This document shows positions 8,856 to 16,858 of a stretch of DNA of 64,000 bases, one piece after another. The stretch is from Streptomyces sp. NBC_00193 (GTDB lineage Bacteria; Actinomycetota; Actinomycetes; Streptomycetales; Streptomycetaceae): contig NZ_JAPEMM010000001.1 of the NCBI RefSeq assembly GCF_026342735.1, positions 992,001 through 1,056,000 on the forward strand, read 5' to 3'. Both the position numbers and the translations under genes were made by a program. How positions within the stretch are numbered: position 1 is the first letter of the stretch; each line of letters begins with the position of its first letter. The notes under the pieces are model-generated. The model was given only the letters and a program-made list of their open reading frames with translations, was not told the origin of the DNA and ran no database searches.

Positions 8856-8874
8856 CGAGGTAAGGCTTACCTAA
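8856..8874 (-). promoter_or_regulatory. Iron box (DmdR/IdeR-type operator) overlapping the promoter
   Basis: The core AGGTAAGGCTTACCT (8858-8872) is a perfect 15-nt palindrome and fits the actinobacterial iron-box consensus TTAGGTTAGGCTNACCTAA at most positions. On the minus strand TTGACC (8886-8891) followed 16 nt later by TAAGCC suits a -35/-10 pair, so the operator would cover the -10 region. The start codon at 8811 is about 45 bp downstream. In Streptomyces DmdR1 with Fe(II) represses genes with such boxes. Confidence 0.7.
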
Positions 8875-8966
8875 ACATTCCATAAGGTCAAAGCCCGTCC
8901 ACGGCCCAAGACGGATACCGGCCGCTTCCATACCCCTTTGCCCGAAAATATTCGGCCACACATATC

Positions 8967-9459
8967 CAGCCACGGACGGTGGTCAGTCGCTTAGCCGAGT
9001 GGGAGTGTGTAGCGATCTGTCGCGCCCACCGACCCTGAGGGGCTGGTGGGCGTCCTTGCGCTCGGGGTGGCGGTCAAAGGTCACGGGAAGGGTGTCCAGA
9101 CGCCCGGCCCTGGATGCTCTGATCGCGCCGCGCGTCCGTACCGGCTGCGCTTCCGGTCCTGCCGGGGCCGTGCGGGGATGACCCCTGGCCGGAGGACGCA
9201 CAGGCATCTCAGACCAGGCCGCTCCTCCCCTCTCCTCCCCCCGGCCGTTCCCCGGGGGGATCCCGGAAGTCTTGTGGCGTTTCGGTGTGGGCCGGTCGGT
9301 CAAGGGTGGCCGAAGGCCATCGCGAAGCGACGCGACCGCAGGGAGCGCCCTTGAGGGACCGGCCCACACCGAAAGGACACTGGACTGCCGGGACGCCCCC
9401 CGGTACTCATCGAAGCCAAGGACCAACCCGCAGCACAGGCCACCACCCCCCAGCCCCGA
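8967..9459 (-). repeat. Right arm of the ~490-bp inverted repeat
   Basis: Reverse complement of the left arm (7655-8149); see that entry for the similarity profile. The inner end begins at the CCAGCCACGG near 8966 and the outer end fades at about 9459, next to C-rich DNA preceding the chloride-channel gene. It separates the iron-box gene from the ClC gene, and nothing else is seen in 8975-9499. No target-site duplication was evident at either outer end by eye. Confidence 0.9.
9280..9374 (-). repeat. 95-bp palindromic module inside the right arm
   Basis: Second copy of the module at 7741-7835 in opposite orientation, with the same 18-bp terminal inverted repeats and the same length. The two copies differ at very few positions (for example CGCTACGCG against CGCTTCGCG in the loop). 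Confidence 0.85.
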
Positions 9460-9499
9460 CCAGCTCCATAGCCACCCCACCCCGCCCCACCCCACCCCC

Positions 9500-10828
9500 C
9501 TAAGCCGCCAGCTCGATCCCCCTCCGGCTCAGCTTCAGCGTGTACACCGTGTCCCTGCTGAGCAGGCGGCTCACGCCCGTGGCCAGGGCCACTGCCAGCA
9601 TGAAGGGGGCCGTCAGGGTGTACTCGCCCGTCAGTTCCACCATGATGACCACCGCCGTGATCGGGGCGCGGGCGCTGCCTGCGAAGACGGCTGCCATGCC
9701 GACCAAGGCGAAGGCGGGGGCGTTGGCCGGGGAGGTCAGCAGGCCGAAGGCGGCGCCGAGGGTGGCGCCGATGAAGAGGGACGGGGCGAAGACTCCGCCC
9801 GAGCCGCCGATGCCCATCGTGGTGCTCGTCGCCAGGATCTTGCCCAGCATCAGGAGCAGCAGCAGGCCCAGGGCGTACTTCCCGTGGACCGCGCCCTCCA
9901 GGACGGGGTAGCCGACTCCGTACATCTGGGGCAGCGCCAGGAGGATCAGGCCGAGCAGCAGTCCGCCCACCGCCGGGCGCAGCCATTCCGGGCCGCGCCA
10001 GAGCCGGTCGCACAGGTCCTCGGCCGCGTAGAGGAAGCGCGTGAAGCCGATCCCGACGGTTCCCGCGAGGACTCCGAGGGCGGCGAAGAGCAGGTACTGC
10101 CCGGGGCCTCCGGCGTGCATCGCCTCCAGGGCCAGGAACGGCCGGTCGCCGAAGACCGCGCGGGCGACGGCGCAGGCCGTGACGGAGGCGAGGGCGAGGT
10201 AGCCGAAGGTGCGGGAGGACCAGCGGCGGAGGATGAGTTCCATCGCGAACACCACACCGGCGAGCGGTGCGTTGAAGGTCGCCGCGATGCCGCCGGCCGC
10301 GCCGCAGGCGAGGAGCAGTTTGGTGTGCTCCTCGTTGGACTTCAGCAGCCGCCCGAGGGTGGAGCCGAGTGCTGCGCCGATCTGGACGATGGGGCCTTCG
10401 CGGCCGACGGAGCCGCCGCCTATGCAGAGGGCGGAGGCGAGGGATTTGACGGCGGCGACGCGGCCCTTGATCTGCCCGCCGTTGTGGGCGACGGCCAGCA
10501 TGACCTCGGGGACCCCGTGCCCCCGGGCCTCGCGGGCGTACCGGTGGACGAGCGGGCCGTAGACGAGGCCGGCGGCGACGGGGGCGAGCAGGACGAAGTA
10601 CGGCCCGAGGAGGCGTGCGCCGGGGTGGGCGGCGTGGCCGGCGGCCGCGTAGTCGGCGTGGCCGGAGAGCAGCTCCGTCGCCCCGATCACCATCCACCGG
10701 AAGAGCACGGCTCCGACGCCCGCTCCGATGCCGATGAGCAGCACAGGGCCGAGGCTCTTCAGCTGGGAGATGCCGGTGTTGCCAGTGACACGGGTGATGC
10801 GGGTGATGCGGGTGGGACTTTGCGGCAT
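9500..10828 (-). CDS. ClC-family chloride channel or H+/Cl- antiporter
   Basis: 442 residues, the normal size for bacterial ClC proteins lacking CBS domains. The selectivity-filter motif GGGSVGREGP lies at about 140-149 and includes the gating Glu. The second ion-binding stretch GIGGSGGVFAPSLF is at about 340-353 and the C-terminal SARAPITAVVIMVELTGEY at about 390. Around ten hydrophobic segments are present. Family members exchange chloride and protons across the inner membrane. The N-terminus has a short repeated RITRITRVTG encoded by a 9-bp tandem repeat, and the true start could be further in, but no other ATG is nearby. It is divergent from the DinB-like gene. Confidence 0.93.
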   Translation of the reverse strand: MPQSPTRITRITRVTGNTGISQLKSLGPVLLIGIGAGVGAVLFRWMVIGATELLSGHADYAAAGHAAHPGARLLGPYFVLLAPVAAGLVYGPLVHRYAREARGHGVPEVMLAVAHNGGQIKGRVAAVKSLASALCIGGGSVGREGPIVQIGAALGSTLGRLLKSNEEHTKLLLACGAAGGIAATFNAPLAGVVFAMELILRRWSSRTFGYLALASVTACAVARAVFGDRPFLALEAMHAGGPGQYLLFAALGVLAGTVGIGFTRFLYAAEDLCDRLWRGPEWLRPAVGGLLLGLILLALPQMYGVGYPVLEGAVHGKYALGLLLLLMLGKILATSTTMGIGGSGGVFAPSLFIGATLGAAFGLLTSPANAPAFALVGMAAVFAGSARAPITAVVIMVELTGEYTLTAPFMLAVALATGVSRLLSRDTVYTLKLSRRGIELAA

Positions 10829-10913
10829 ATGTTCACTTTAGGAACAAAGCGCGGGGCGCCGGTAGGGGCGAACGCCTTCCACCCCCCGGGACCAACGGGG
10901 CAAGATCTCAGCC

Positions 10914-11432
10914 ATGGCTGCAACAGAATCCGCCGACCGCGTCGGCCCTCCCCTCACCGGGGGCGAGCGCGAGACGCTCCGCGCGTACCTCGACTTCCAC
11001 CGGGCCACCCTCGCCTGGAAGTGCGAGGGCCTCACCGACGAGGAGCTGCGCCGCCAGTCGTCCCCGCCCTCCACGCTGTCCCTGCTCGGGCTGGTGCGGC
11101 ACATGGCGGAGGTGGAGCGGCACTGGTTCCGGCGCACTTTCGGCGGGGCGGACGTCCCCCACCTGTGGTCGGACACCCACGACTTCCAGGCCGCCTACGA
11201 CGCCTCCGGCTCGACCCGCGACGAGGCCTTCGCGGCCTGGCGGGCGGAGGTCGAGCACTCCCGCGCGGTGGAGGAGGCCGCCGAGTCCCTCGAGGTGACG
11301 GTGCGCGTCGAGAAGTGGGAGGAGGACGCCTCGCTGCGCCTGCTCATGCTGCACATGATCCACGAGTACGCCCGCCACAACGGCCACGCGGACTTCCTCC
11401 GCGAGGCCGTCGACGGCGCCACGGGCGCCTGA
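10914..11432 (+). CDS. DinB-like (DUF664) protein
   Basis: 172 residues forming the four-helix DinB/DUF664 pattern. The metal-binding His candidates are in LVRHMAEVERHW (about 59-70) and HMIHEYARHNGH (about 144-155), giving the usual His triad spacing. Some family members are thiol (mycothiol or bacillithiol)-dependent transferases in Actinobacteria and Firmicutes. That role is a family-level inference here. A weak ribosome-binding site precedes the ATG. It converges with the alpha/beta hydrolase gene, leaving 12 bp between stops. Confidence 0.9.
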   Translation: MAATESADRVGPPLTGGERETLRAYLDFHRATLAWKCEGLTDEELRRQSSPPSTLSLLGLVRHMAEVERHWFRRTFGGADVPHLWSDTHDFQAAYDASGSTRDEAFAAWRAEVEHSRAVEEAAESLEVTVRVEKWEEDASLRLLMLHMIHEYARHNGHADFLREAVDGATGA

Positions 11433-11444
11433 GGCCGGCACCGC

Positions 11445-12248
11445 TCACCCGCGATCCGTCGGCAGCTCCGCCAGGAATCCGGTGATCAGCTCCGCCCACT
11501 CCTCCGGAAGTTCGGCGAACGGCAGGTGCCCGGTGGCCAGTTCCGCCCACCGGGCACCCGGCAGTGCGTCCGCCAGCTCCCGCTGGACCTCCAGCGGTAC
11601 GAGCCCGTCGGCGGTGGTCGCGATGACGAGCGCGGGTACGTCGAGCCGTGCGAGGTCGGCGCGCAGATCGGCCCCCTTCACCAGTGCGGCGTGGTCCCCG
11701 CCGCCGGGCGGGAAGGAGGCCGCAGTGGCCCGTACAGCCTCCTCCACCTGCTCGCCGGTCAGCCCTTCCAGCACCCGCGGGCTGAGGGTGAGCGGGACGA
11801 GGAGCCTGGCGAGCAGCTCGCACTCCCCGCGGCGGGCCAGTTCGGCCCACAGATCGGTGACGAGTCCGAGCCGGTGTCCGGCGCGGGCGAAGCTCGCCGT
11901 GAGCACGAGCGCGGTGACCCGCTCCGGGTACCGGGCGGCGAGGCGCACGGCGACGTTCCCGCCGAGGGAGTAGCCGAGGACGGCGAACCGCTCCAGCCCC
12001 TCGGCGTCGGCAGCGGCGACCAATTCATCGACGAGCGCGTCCAGTTCCAGCGGCTCCGTGGCGCGCGGGGTCCCTCCCGTACCCGGGTAGTCCACGCCCA
12101 CGACGGTGTGGCCCTGGGCCAGGGCATCCAGGATCGGGCCGAAGTTCGACTCGACCGAACCCCCTCCACCATGGGCGAGGAGCAGGCCGGGGCCGCCGCT
12201 CTCCTTGCGGACGGTGCGGGCGTAGGTGCTGGTCAGTGCGGTGCTCAC
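11445..12248 (-). CDS. Alpha/beta-fold hydrolase
   Basis: 267 residues from the GTG at 12248, chosen because GGAGGG lies 8 nt upstream; an in-frame TTG five codons earlier overlaps that site. The oxyanion-hole region LLLAHGGGGSVESNF is near residue 25. The nucleophile elbow GYSLGG is at about 95-100. An acidic residue (TTADGLVPLEVQ) and a His (ATGHLPFAELPEEW) near the C-terminus complete a Ser-Asp-His triad. Substrate unknown. Two near-identical sites upstream (12271-12324) suggest control by a repressor not encoded next to it. Confidence 0.88.
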   Translation of the reverse strand: MSTALTSTYARTVRKESGGPGLLLAHGGGGSVESNFGPILDALAQGHTVVGVDYPGTGGTPRATEPLELDALVDELVAAADAEGLERFAVLGYSLGGNVAVRLAARYPERVTALVLTASFARAGHRLGLVTDLWAELARRGECELLARLLVPLTLSPRVLEGLTGEQVEEAVRATAASFPPGGGDHAALVKGADLRADLARLDVPALVIATTADGLVPLEVQRELADALPGARWAELATGHLPFAELPEEWAELITGFLAELPTDRG

Positions 12249-12270
12249 GAGGAGTCCCTCCAATTTCCAT

Positions 12271-12324
12271 AACGATCACTACAGAAAGAACCGTACACGC
12301 TTTAGCTAGCGATCGCTACAGAAC
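12271..12324. promoter_or_regulatory. Two direct copies of a putative operator
   Basis: AACGATCACTACAGAA (12271-12286) and AGCGATCGCTACAGAA (12308-12323) match at 14 of 16 positions and are 37 bp apart, roughly 3.5 helical turns. The second lies within the perfect 12-nt palindrome TAGCGATCGCTA (12307-12318). Their position just upstream of the hydrolase start at 12248 fits repressor binding over the promoter, TetR-type being the closest in style. Confidence 0.5.
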
Positions 12325-12510
12325 TCTGATCTCGTACGGGTGCCGTACGGGTCGACGGCGCGTCAGCTCACCATGGCCGCGCATGGCGGCGACGCTCGAC
12401 GAACCGTTCGGCACGGAACGGCTGTTGACCCGGTGATCCCGGGATTCCGCCCAGGCCGGCTTCGTCGGCGACGCCACCCACTGACCGCCAACCGCCACCA
12501 GGCGGGGACC
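12325..12510. other. Spacer with no recognised gene
   Basis: A 186-bp stretch between the operator pair of the hydrolase gene and the 3' end of the 12511-13035 gene. A 17-codon rightward frame (MAATLDEPFGTERLLTR) is present but has no ribosome site or homology that I recognise. Nothing else was seen. Confidence 0.4.
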
Positions 12511-13035
12511 TCAACCCCCGTCCGGCACTCCGAGGTCGGCCCTCATGGCCGCCCGCATCACCCGGAGCGGGCCCCAGATGCCCTGCTGGGCCTCCGCCGC
12601 CGCCTCCATCGACTCCCCCGGGGCCGGCTCGCCCCGCTCCAGACGCTTCACCTGTCCGTAGACGTCCGACAGGGCGTGGTTGACCACCGCCGCGGGCGTG
12701 AGGACGGTGCCGGGGGCGATCATCTGCGCCTCGGAGTACTGGTCGCGGAAGGCGTCCTTCGTGGCGTCGAGCGCGGTCCGGTCGGCCTCCTCGATCCCAC
12801 GCTCCCTCATGGCGTGCAGATGCCGGTTGAGGGCGGTGGTGAACTGCCGGGCGTCCCGGTTGAGGCCCACGTAGCAGGTGCGCCGCAGCAACAGGTTCTC
12901 GCGTACCGCATCGTGACCGTGCACGAGCTCGAGCTCGCGGCGCTTCGCGCGCGCCGCGCCCCGCTGGGTGAGCAGCGTGGCGCCCAGCGTGCCCGCGACA
13001 CCCACCACCGCGATGACCATCGAACCGATCTCCAC
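12511..13035 (-). CDS. Hypothetical protein with N-terminal membrane anchor
   Basis: 174 residues from a GTG at 13035, with GGGAGG about 9 nt upstream. The frame is open further upstream to 13164 but without a comparable ribosome site, and that extension is Trp/Pro/Arg-rich. A single hydrophobic segment (SMVIAVVGVAGTLGATLL, about 5-22) is followed by a basic KRRELELVHGHDAVREN stretch and a helical domain. No family recognised. It is divergent from the Ser/Thr kinase with about 157 bp between starts, so the two promoters lie in the same spacer. Confidence 0.7.
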   Translation of the reverse strand: MEIGSMVIAVVGVAGTLGATLLTQRGAARAKRRELELVHGHDAVRENLLLRRTCYVGLNRDARQFTTALNRHLHAMRERGIEEADRTALDATKDAFRDQYSEAQMIAPGTVLTPAAVVNHALSDVYGQVKRLERGEPAPGESMEAAAEAQQGIWGPLRVMRAAMRADLGVPDGG

Positions 13036-13192
13036 CGACGCATCCTCCCCAAGTCCGCTTTCCCCGCGCCAAGTCTGCCGGAGCGTCTGCCCCGAAGGTC
13101 TCGATGGGGGTGCGGAAACCGATTCCCATTGACCCCGCCAACCGCCCCACGGGAAACTGTGCATCCATCAAATACCGGGCGCTGGGGGGAAA

Positions 13193-15013
13193 TTGACCAG
13201 CCAGAATCTTCACATCGGGCCGGACTCGGCAGCAGACCGCTACCGATTGCTCCGGTCCATCGGGCGCGGCGGGGAGGCCGTGCTCTACCTCGCGGAGATC
13301 GAGCTCGCGGGAGGGTCCGAGCCCGTCGTCGTGAAGGTGCTCGACTCCAAGACCACGATCACCCCGGACGTCTTCGACCGGATCAGCCAGAAGTGGAACG
13401 AGCAGGCCGAACTGCTGCGCTTCGTCCACCGGCCCGGTGTCGTGGGCGTGCGGGAGCACTTCGAGGGGCCGCCGATCCACCGGCCCGGGGAGTCCTCGAC
13501 GCTGACCGGCCGGGCCCTGGTCCTGGTCATGAACCACGTCGACGGGCTCGACCTGCGGGACTGGCGCGCCGAGCGGACCCTCGCCACGGCCGCCGAGCGG
13601 CGCGAGGTGATGCGCACGCTGGAGCAGCTGGCCGACGTACTGGACTGGCTGCACTCGGGGAAGGCGACCCCCTCCGGGCGCCAGGTGATCCACGGGGACC
13701 TGTCACCCGGCAACGTCATGGTCGACGCGCACGGGCAGGCCACCCTGGTGGACTTCGGCCTCAGCAAGCTGACCGCCGACCACCAGACGGCCGAGGTGTG
13801 GTTCACCCAGGGCTACGCGGCGCCGGAGGTCTTCGAGGGCAAGCGGACCCCGGGCGCGGACCGGTACGCCTTCGGGGCCATCGCGTACTTCCTGCTGAGC
13901 GGGGAGTCCCCGCCCTCGACGCCCGAACTGCTCGCGCATGCCCTCTTACGGCTGCCGCAGTTCGCGGTGCTGGACGCCGAGCAGCGGGCGCGGATCGCCT
14001 CCATCTACGCCGCCGACCCGCTGAAGCGTCCGGTCAACCTGGCCGGCTGGATGAAGGACATCCGCCGCGCGGTGGTGTCCACGACCTCTTCCACCTCGCA
14101 GCGGGTGGTGCAGGACGCGGTGCCGGTGCCCCCGGCGGCTTCCCCGGCTCCGGCCTCGGCTCCGCCCAGGCCCGTGGCTCCGCCCCAGCAGCCCTCGCAG
14201 CCGCCGGCGGCTCCGGCAGCTCCCCCGGCCCAGCCGGTGTACGCGCCACCGCCAACCGAGCCGGTGTACACCCCGCCGCCGGTCCAGGCGAGCGTGCCGC
14301 AGGGCTACGGTCCCGCGCCCGCGGCCGAGTCCCGTACGGAACCGGCGCCCGCGCCGCCGCGCAAGAAGCGGCGGACCGGGCTGGTCCTCGGGGCGGTGCT
14401 CACCGTGCTGGTCCTGGCCGCGGCCGCGCTGGCCGGCATGGAACTGCTCAAGGACAAGGACAAGGAGGCCTCGAACAATGCCGGCGGGGACCAGCCGACC
14501 TCGTCCGCCTCGGCTTCCGTGAGCCCGTCACCGAGTCCGACACCCACGCCGACGCCGACGCCCACACCCAGTGCGACACCGAGCCCGCGCCCGAGCACGG
14601 ACCCGACGGTCGCGGTCTCGCCGACGCCGCCGGGGCCGAACAGCAAGGAGGCCAGCCTGCTGGCCCTGGAGCCGTTGCGGGGAGGCTTCGGTTCCGCAGA
14701 GGCCGCGAAGATGGACACCAAGCGGTTCAACGCGGCCTTCATCGCTTGTCGTGGCACGGCCGAGTACGACATCAACAAGGATTGGGTCGCTCTCGACTTC
14801 ACCGCCGGGATGGACGATTCATCGTTTGCGAAGAGCGGCCAGATCATCGTCTCCGGGGACGACATCGAGCTGTTCAGCGAATCCGTGGAGCGGGGCAAGC
14901 CCGTCACCCGAACGGTGAACGTCACCGGTGTACTGATCTTGCGCGTCGAGTTCCGTGGGTCATGCAGCGACAGCAACAAGGTGGTCATGGCCTCCCCGAC
15001 CCTGCGGCGCTGA
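13193..15013 (+). CDS. Transmembrane serine/threonine protein kinase
   Basis: 606 residues from a TTG at 13193 with a GGGGGG run just upstream. The kinase domain spans about 15-290: glycine loop IGRGGEAVLY (23-32), ATP-binding Lys in VVVKVL (48), catalytic loop HGDLSPGN (167-174, HGD replacing the common HRD), DFG at 187-189, and an APE-like AAPEVFE. A Pro/Ala-rich juxtamembrane linker (about 305-393) leads to one TM helix (395-416). Outside it come a Ser/Thr/Pro-rich stalk and a ~120-residue extracytoplasmic domain with two Cys (ACRGTAEYD and RGSCSDSN) likely to form a disulfide. Codon 252 (13946-13948) is TTA, so translation should depend on the bldA tRNA. The extracellular ligand is unknown. 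Confidence 0.93.
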   Translation: MTSQNLHIGPDSAADRYRLLRSIGRGGEAVLYLAEIELAGGSEPVVVKVLDSKTTITPDVFDRISQKWNEQAELLRFVHRPGVVGVREHFEGPPIHRPGESSTLTGRALVLVMNHVDGLDLRDWRAERTLATAAERREVMRTLEQLADVLDWLHSGKATPSGRQVIHGDLSPGNVMVDAHGQATLVDFGLSKLTADHQTAEVWFTQGYAAPEVFEGKRTPGADRYAFGAIAYFLLSGESPPSTPELLAHALLRLPQFAVLDAEQRARIASIYAADPLKRPVNLAGWMKDIRRAVVSTTSSTSQRVVQDAVPVPPAASPAPASAPPRPVAPPQQPSQPPAAPAAPPAQPVYAPPPTEPVYTPPPVQASVPQGYGPAPAAESRTEPAPAPPRKKRRTGLVLGAVLTVLVLAAAALAGMELLKDKDKEASNNAGGDQPTSSASASVSPSPSPTPTPTPTPTPSATPSPRPSTDPTVAVSPTPPGPNSKEASLLALEPLRGGFGSAEAAKMDTKRFNAAFIACRGTAEYDINKDWVALDFTAGMDDSSFAKSGQIIVSGDDIELFSESVERGKPVTRTVNVTGVLILRVEFRGSCSDSNKVVMASPTLRR

Positions 15014-15028
15014 CGAGGCTCGCACGCA

Positions 15029-15066
15029 CGGCGGCCCCGCACCGGAGATCCGGTGCGGGGCCGCCG
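15029..15066. terminator. Strong bidirectional terminator hairpin
   Basis: A perfect 17-bp stem, CGGCGGCCCCGCACCGG (15029-15045) with its complement at 15050-15066, and a 4-nt AGAT loop. It lies between the convergent kinase gene and gatB and can terminate both. Confidence 0.85.
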
Positions 15067-15082
15067 TGTACGTACCGTGTGA

Positions 15083-16591
15083 CTATTCGGAGACGCCCAG
15101 GCGCTCCAGGATGAGCTCCTTGACGCGTGCCGCGTCGGCCTGGCCGCGGGTGGTCTTCATGACCGCTCCGACCAGTGCGCCGACGGCGGCGATCTTGCCG
15201 CCGCGGATCTTGTCGGCGATGCCCGCGTTGCCCGCGATGGCCTCGTCCACGGCCGCGCCGAGCGCGCCCTCGTCCGAGACGACCTTCAGGCCGCGCTTCT
15301 CGACGACCTCGTCCGGGGTGCCCTCGCCGGCGAGGACGCCTTCGAGGACCTGGCGGGCCAGCTTGTCGTTGAGCTCACCGGCCGCCACCAGGGCCGCGAC
15401 GCGCGCGACCTGGACGGGGGTGATGGGCAGCTCGTCGACGACGACGCCCTGCTCGTTGGCGTTGCGCGCCAGCTCGCCCATCCACCACTTGCGGGCGGCG
15501 GTCGAGTCGGCGCCGGCCTCGATGGTGGCGACGATGGAGTCCACCGCACCGGCGTTGAGGATCGACTGCATGTCGTGCTCGGTGACGCCCCACTCCTGGA
15601 GGAGGCGGTTGCGGCGCACGCGCGGCATCTCCGGCAGGCCGGAGCGCAGCTCCTCGACCCAGGTGCGGGCCGGGGCGATCGGGACCAGGTCGGGCTCCGG
15701 GAAGTACCGGTAGTCCTCGGCGTTGTCCTTGATGCGGCCGGCCGTGGTGGAGCCGTCGTCCTCGTGGAAGTGCCGGGTCTCCTGCACGATCGAGCCGCCG
15801 GACGAGAGCACCGCCGCGTGGCGCTGGATCTCGAAACGGGCCGCGCGCTCGACGGAGCGCAGCGAGTTGACGTTCTTCGTCTCGCTGCGGGTGCCGAACT
15901 CGGACTCGGGGGTGGGGCGCAGCGACAGGTTGACGTCGCAGCGCATCTGGCCCTTGTCCATGCGGGCCTCGGAGACGCCGAGCGCCTTGATGACCTCGCG
16001 CAGCTCGGCGACGTACGCCTTGGCCACCTCGGGGGCGCGCTCGCCGGCGCCCTCGATCGGCTTGGTGACGATCTCGATGAGGGGGATGCCGGCGCGGTTG
16101 TAGTCCAGCAGCGAGTGGGACGCGCCGTGGATGCGGCCGGTGGCGCCGCCGACGTGCAGCGACTTGCCGGTGTCCTCCTCCATGTGGGCGCGCTCGATCT
16201 CCACGCGGAAGATCTCGCCGTCCTCCAGCTGCACGTCGAGGAAGCCGTTGAAGGCGATCGGCTCGTCGTACTGGGAGGTCTGGAAGTTCTTCGGCATGTC
16301 CGGGTAGAAGTAGTTCTTCCGGGCGAAGCGGCACCACTCGGCGATCTCGCAGTTCAGCGCGAGACCGATCTTGATGGCGGACTCGATGCCGATCTCGTTG
16401 ACGACCGGCAGCGCGCCGGGCAGGCCCAGGCAGACCGGGCAGGTCTGCGAGTTGGGCTCGGCGCCCAGCTCGGTCGAGCAGCCGCAGAACATCTTGGTCT
16501 TCGTGCCGAGCTCGACATGGACCTCCAGGCCCATGACGGGGTCGTACGACGCGAGGGCGTCCTCGTACGACAGCAGTTCGGTGACAGTCAC
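15083..16591 (-). CDS. gatB: Aspartyl/glutamyl-tRNA(Asn/Gln) amidotransferase subunit B
   Basis: 502 residues, full length. The signature [20 protein letters not shown] is at about 16-35, followed by the zinc-site Cys residues CGCS and CPVCLGLPG. The cradle domain motif [12 protein letters not shown] and the C-terminal YqeY-like helical domain (from about 345) are present. GatB binds misacylated Glu-tRNA(Gln) or Asp-tRNA(Asn) and activates it for transamidation by GatA. The start is a GTG with GGGA upstream. It is the last gene of gatC-gatA-orf-gatB, 15 bp after the small membrane-protein gene, and ends at a strong hairpin. Confidence 0.97.
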   Translation of the reverse strand: MTVTELLSYEDALASYDPVMGLEVHVELGTKTKMFCGCSTELGAEPNSQTCPVCLGLPGALPVVNEIGIESAIKIGLALNCEIAEWCRFARKNYFYPDMPKNFQTSQYDEPIAFNGFLDVQLEDGEIFRVEIERAHMEEDTGKSLHVGGATGRIHGASHSLLDYNRAGIPLIEIVTKPIEGAGERAPEVAKAYVAELREVIKALGVSEARMDKGQMRCDVNLSLRPTPESEFGTRSETKNVNSLRSVERAARFEIQRHAAVLSSGGSIVQETRHFHEDDGSTTAGRIKDNAEDYRYFPEPDLVPIAPARTWVEELRSGLPEMPRVRRNRLLQEWGVTEHDMQSILNAGAVDSIVATIEAGADSTAARKWWMGELARNANEQGVVVDELPITPVQVARVAALVAAGELNDKLARQVLEGVLAGEGTPDEVVEKRGLKVVSDEGALGAAVDEAIAGNAGIADKIRGGKIAAVGALVGAVMKTTRGQADAARVKELILERLGVSE

Positions 16592-16606
16592 AGTGGAAAT
16601 TCCCTC

Positions 16607-16858
16607 TCAGCCCAGCAGGACGTCGTCGTCGCCGAGACGCTTCAGTTCGCGGTACAGGATCGCGAGGCCGGTGACGATGGCGGCGGCGGACACGACGGCG
16701 TCGATCAGCTTCAGCGTGTCGTGCTCGGTGCGGGCCTTCTTGGCCTGCTTGACCACGCTGAAGGCACCGAAAGCGGTGGTGCCGATCGACAGGTACGTAC
16801 CGGACTTGGACTTCTTGAAGCCCTTGGCCTTGGACAGCGCATTCGTATGGGAACTCAC
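16607..16858 (-). CDS. Small membrane protein between gatA and gatB
   Basis: 83 residues. A basic N-terminus ([19 protein letters not shown]) is followed by a short hydrophobic patch and then one clear membrane helix [18 protein letters not shown] at about 52-69, ending in a charged tail GDDDVLLG. The ATG overlaps the gatA stop by 4 nt (ATGA), so translation is coupled. From memory the syntenic S. coelicolor locus also has a small gene here (SCO5500). No function is known to me; its position within the transamidosome operon is the only clue. Confidence 0.8.
   Translation of the reverse strand: MSSHTNALSKAKGFKKSKSGTYLSIGTTAFGAFSVVKQAKKARTEHDTLKLIDAVVSAAAIVTGLAILYRELKRLGDDDVLLG

Noticed and set aside
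8170..8874. 234-aa rightward frame between the inverted-repeat arms
   Set aside because: Antisense to the hydrophobic protein at 8257-8811, which has membrane helices and an iron box; the rightward product has no domain.
8983..9495. 170-aa leftward frame in the right repeat arm
   Set aside because: Its counterpart in the left arm stops after about 100 codons, so the frame is not conserved; the region is palindromic repeat.
12340..15114. 924-aa rightward frame overlapping the kinase
   Set aside because: Out-of-frame with the kinase whose motifs (GRGGEA, HGDLSPGN, DFG) are intact; product is Arg/Gly-rich.
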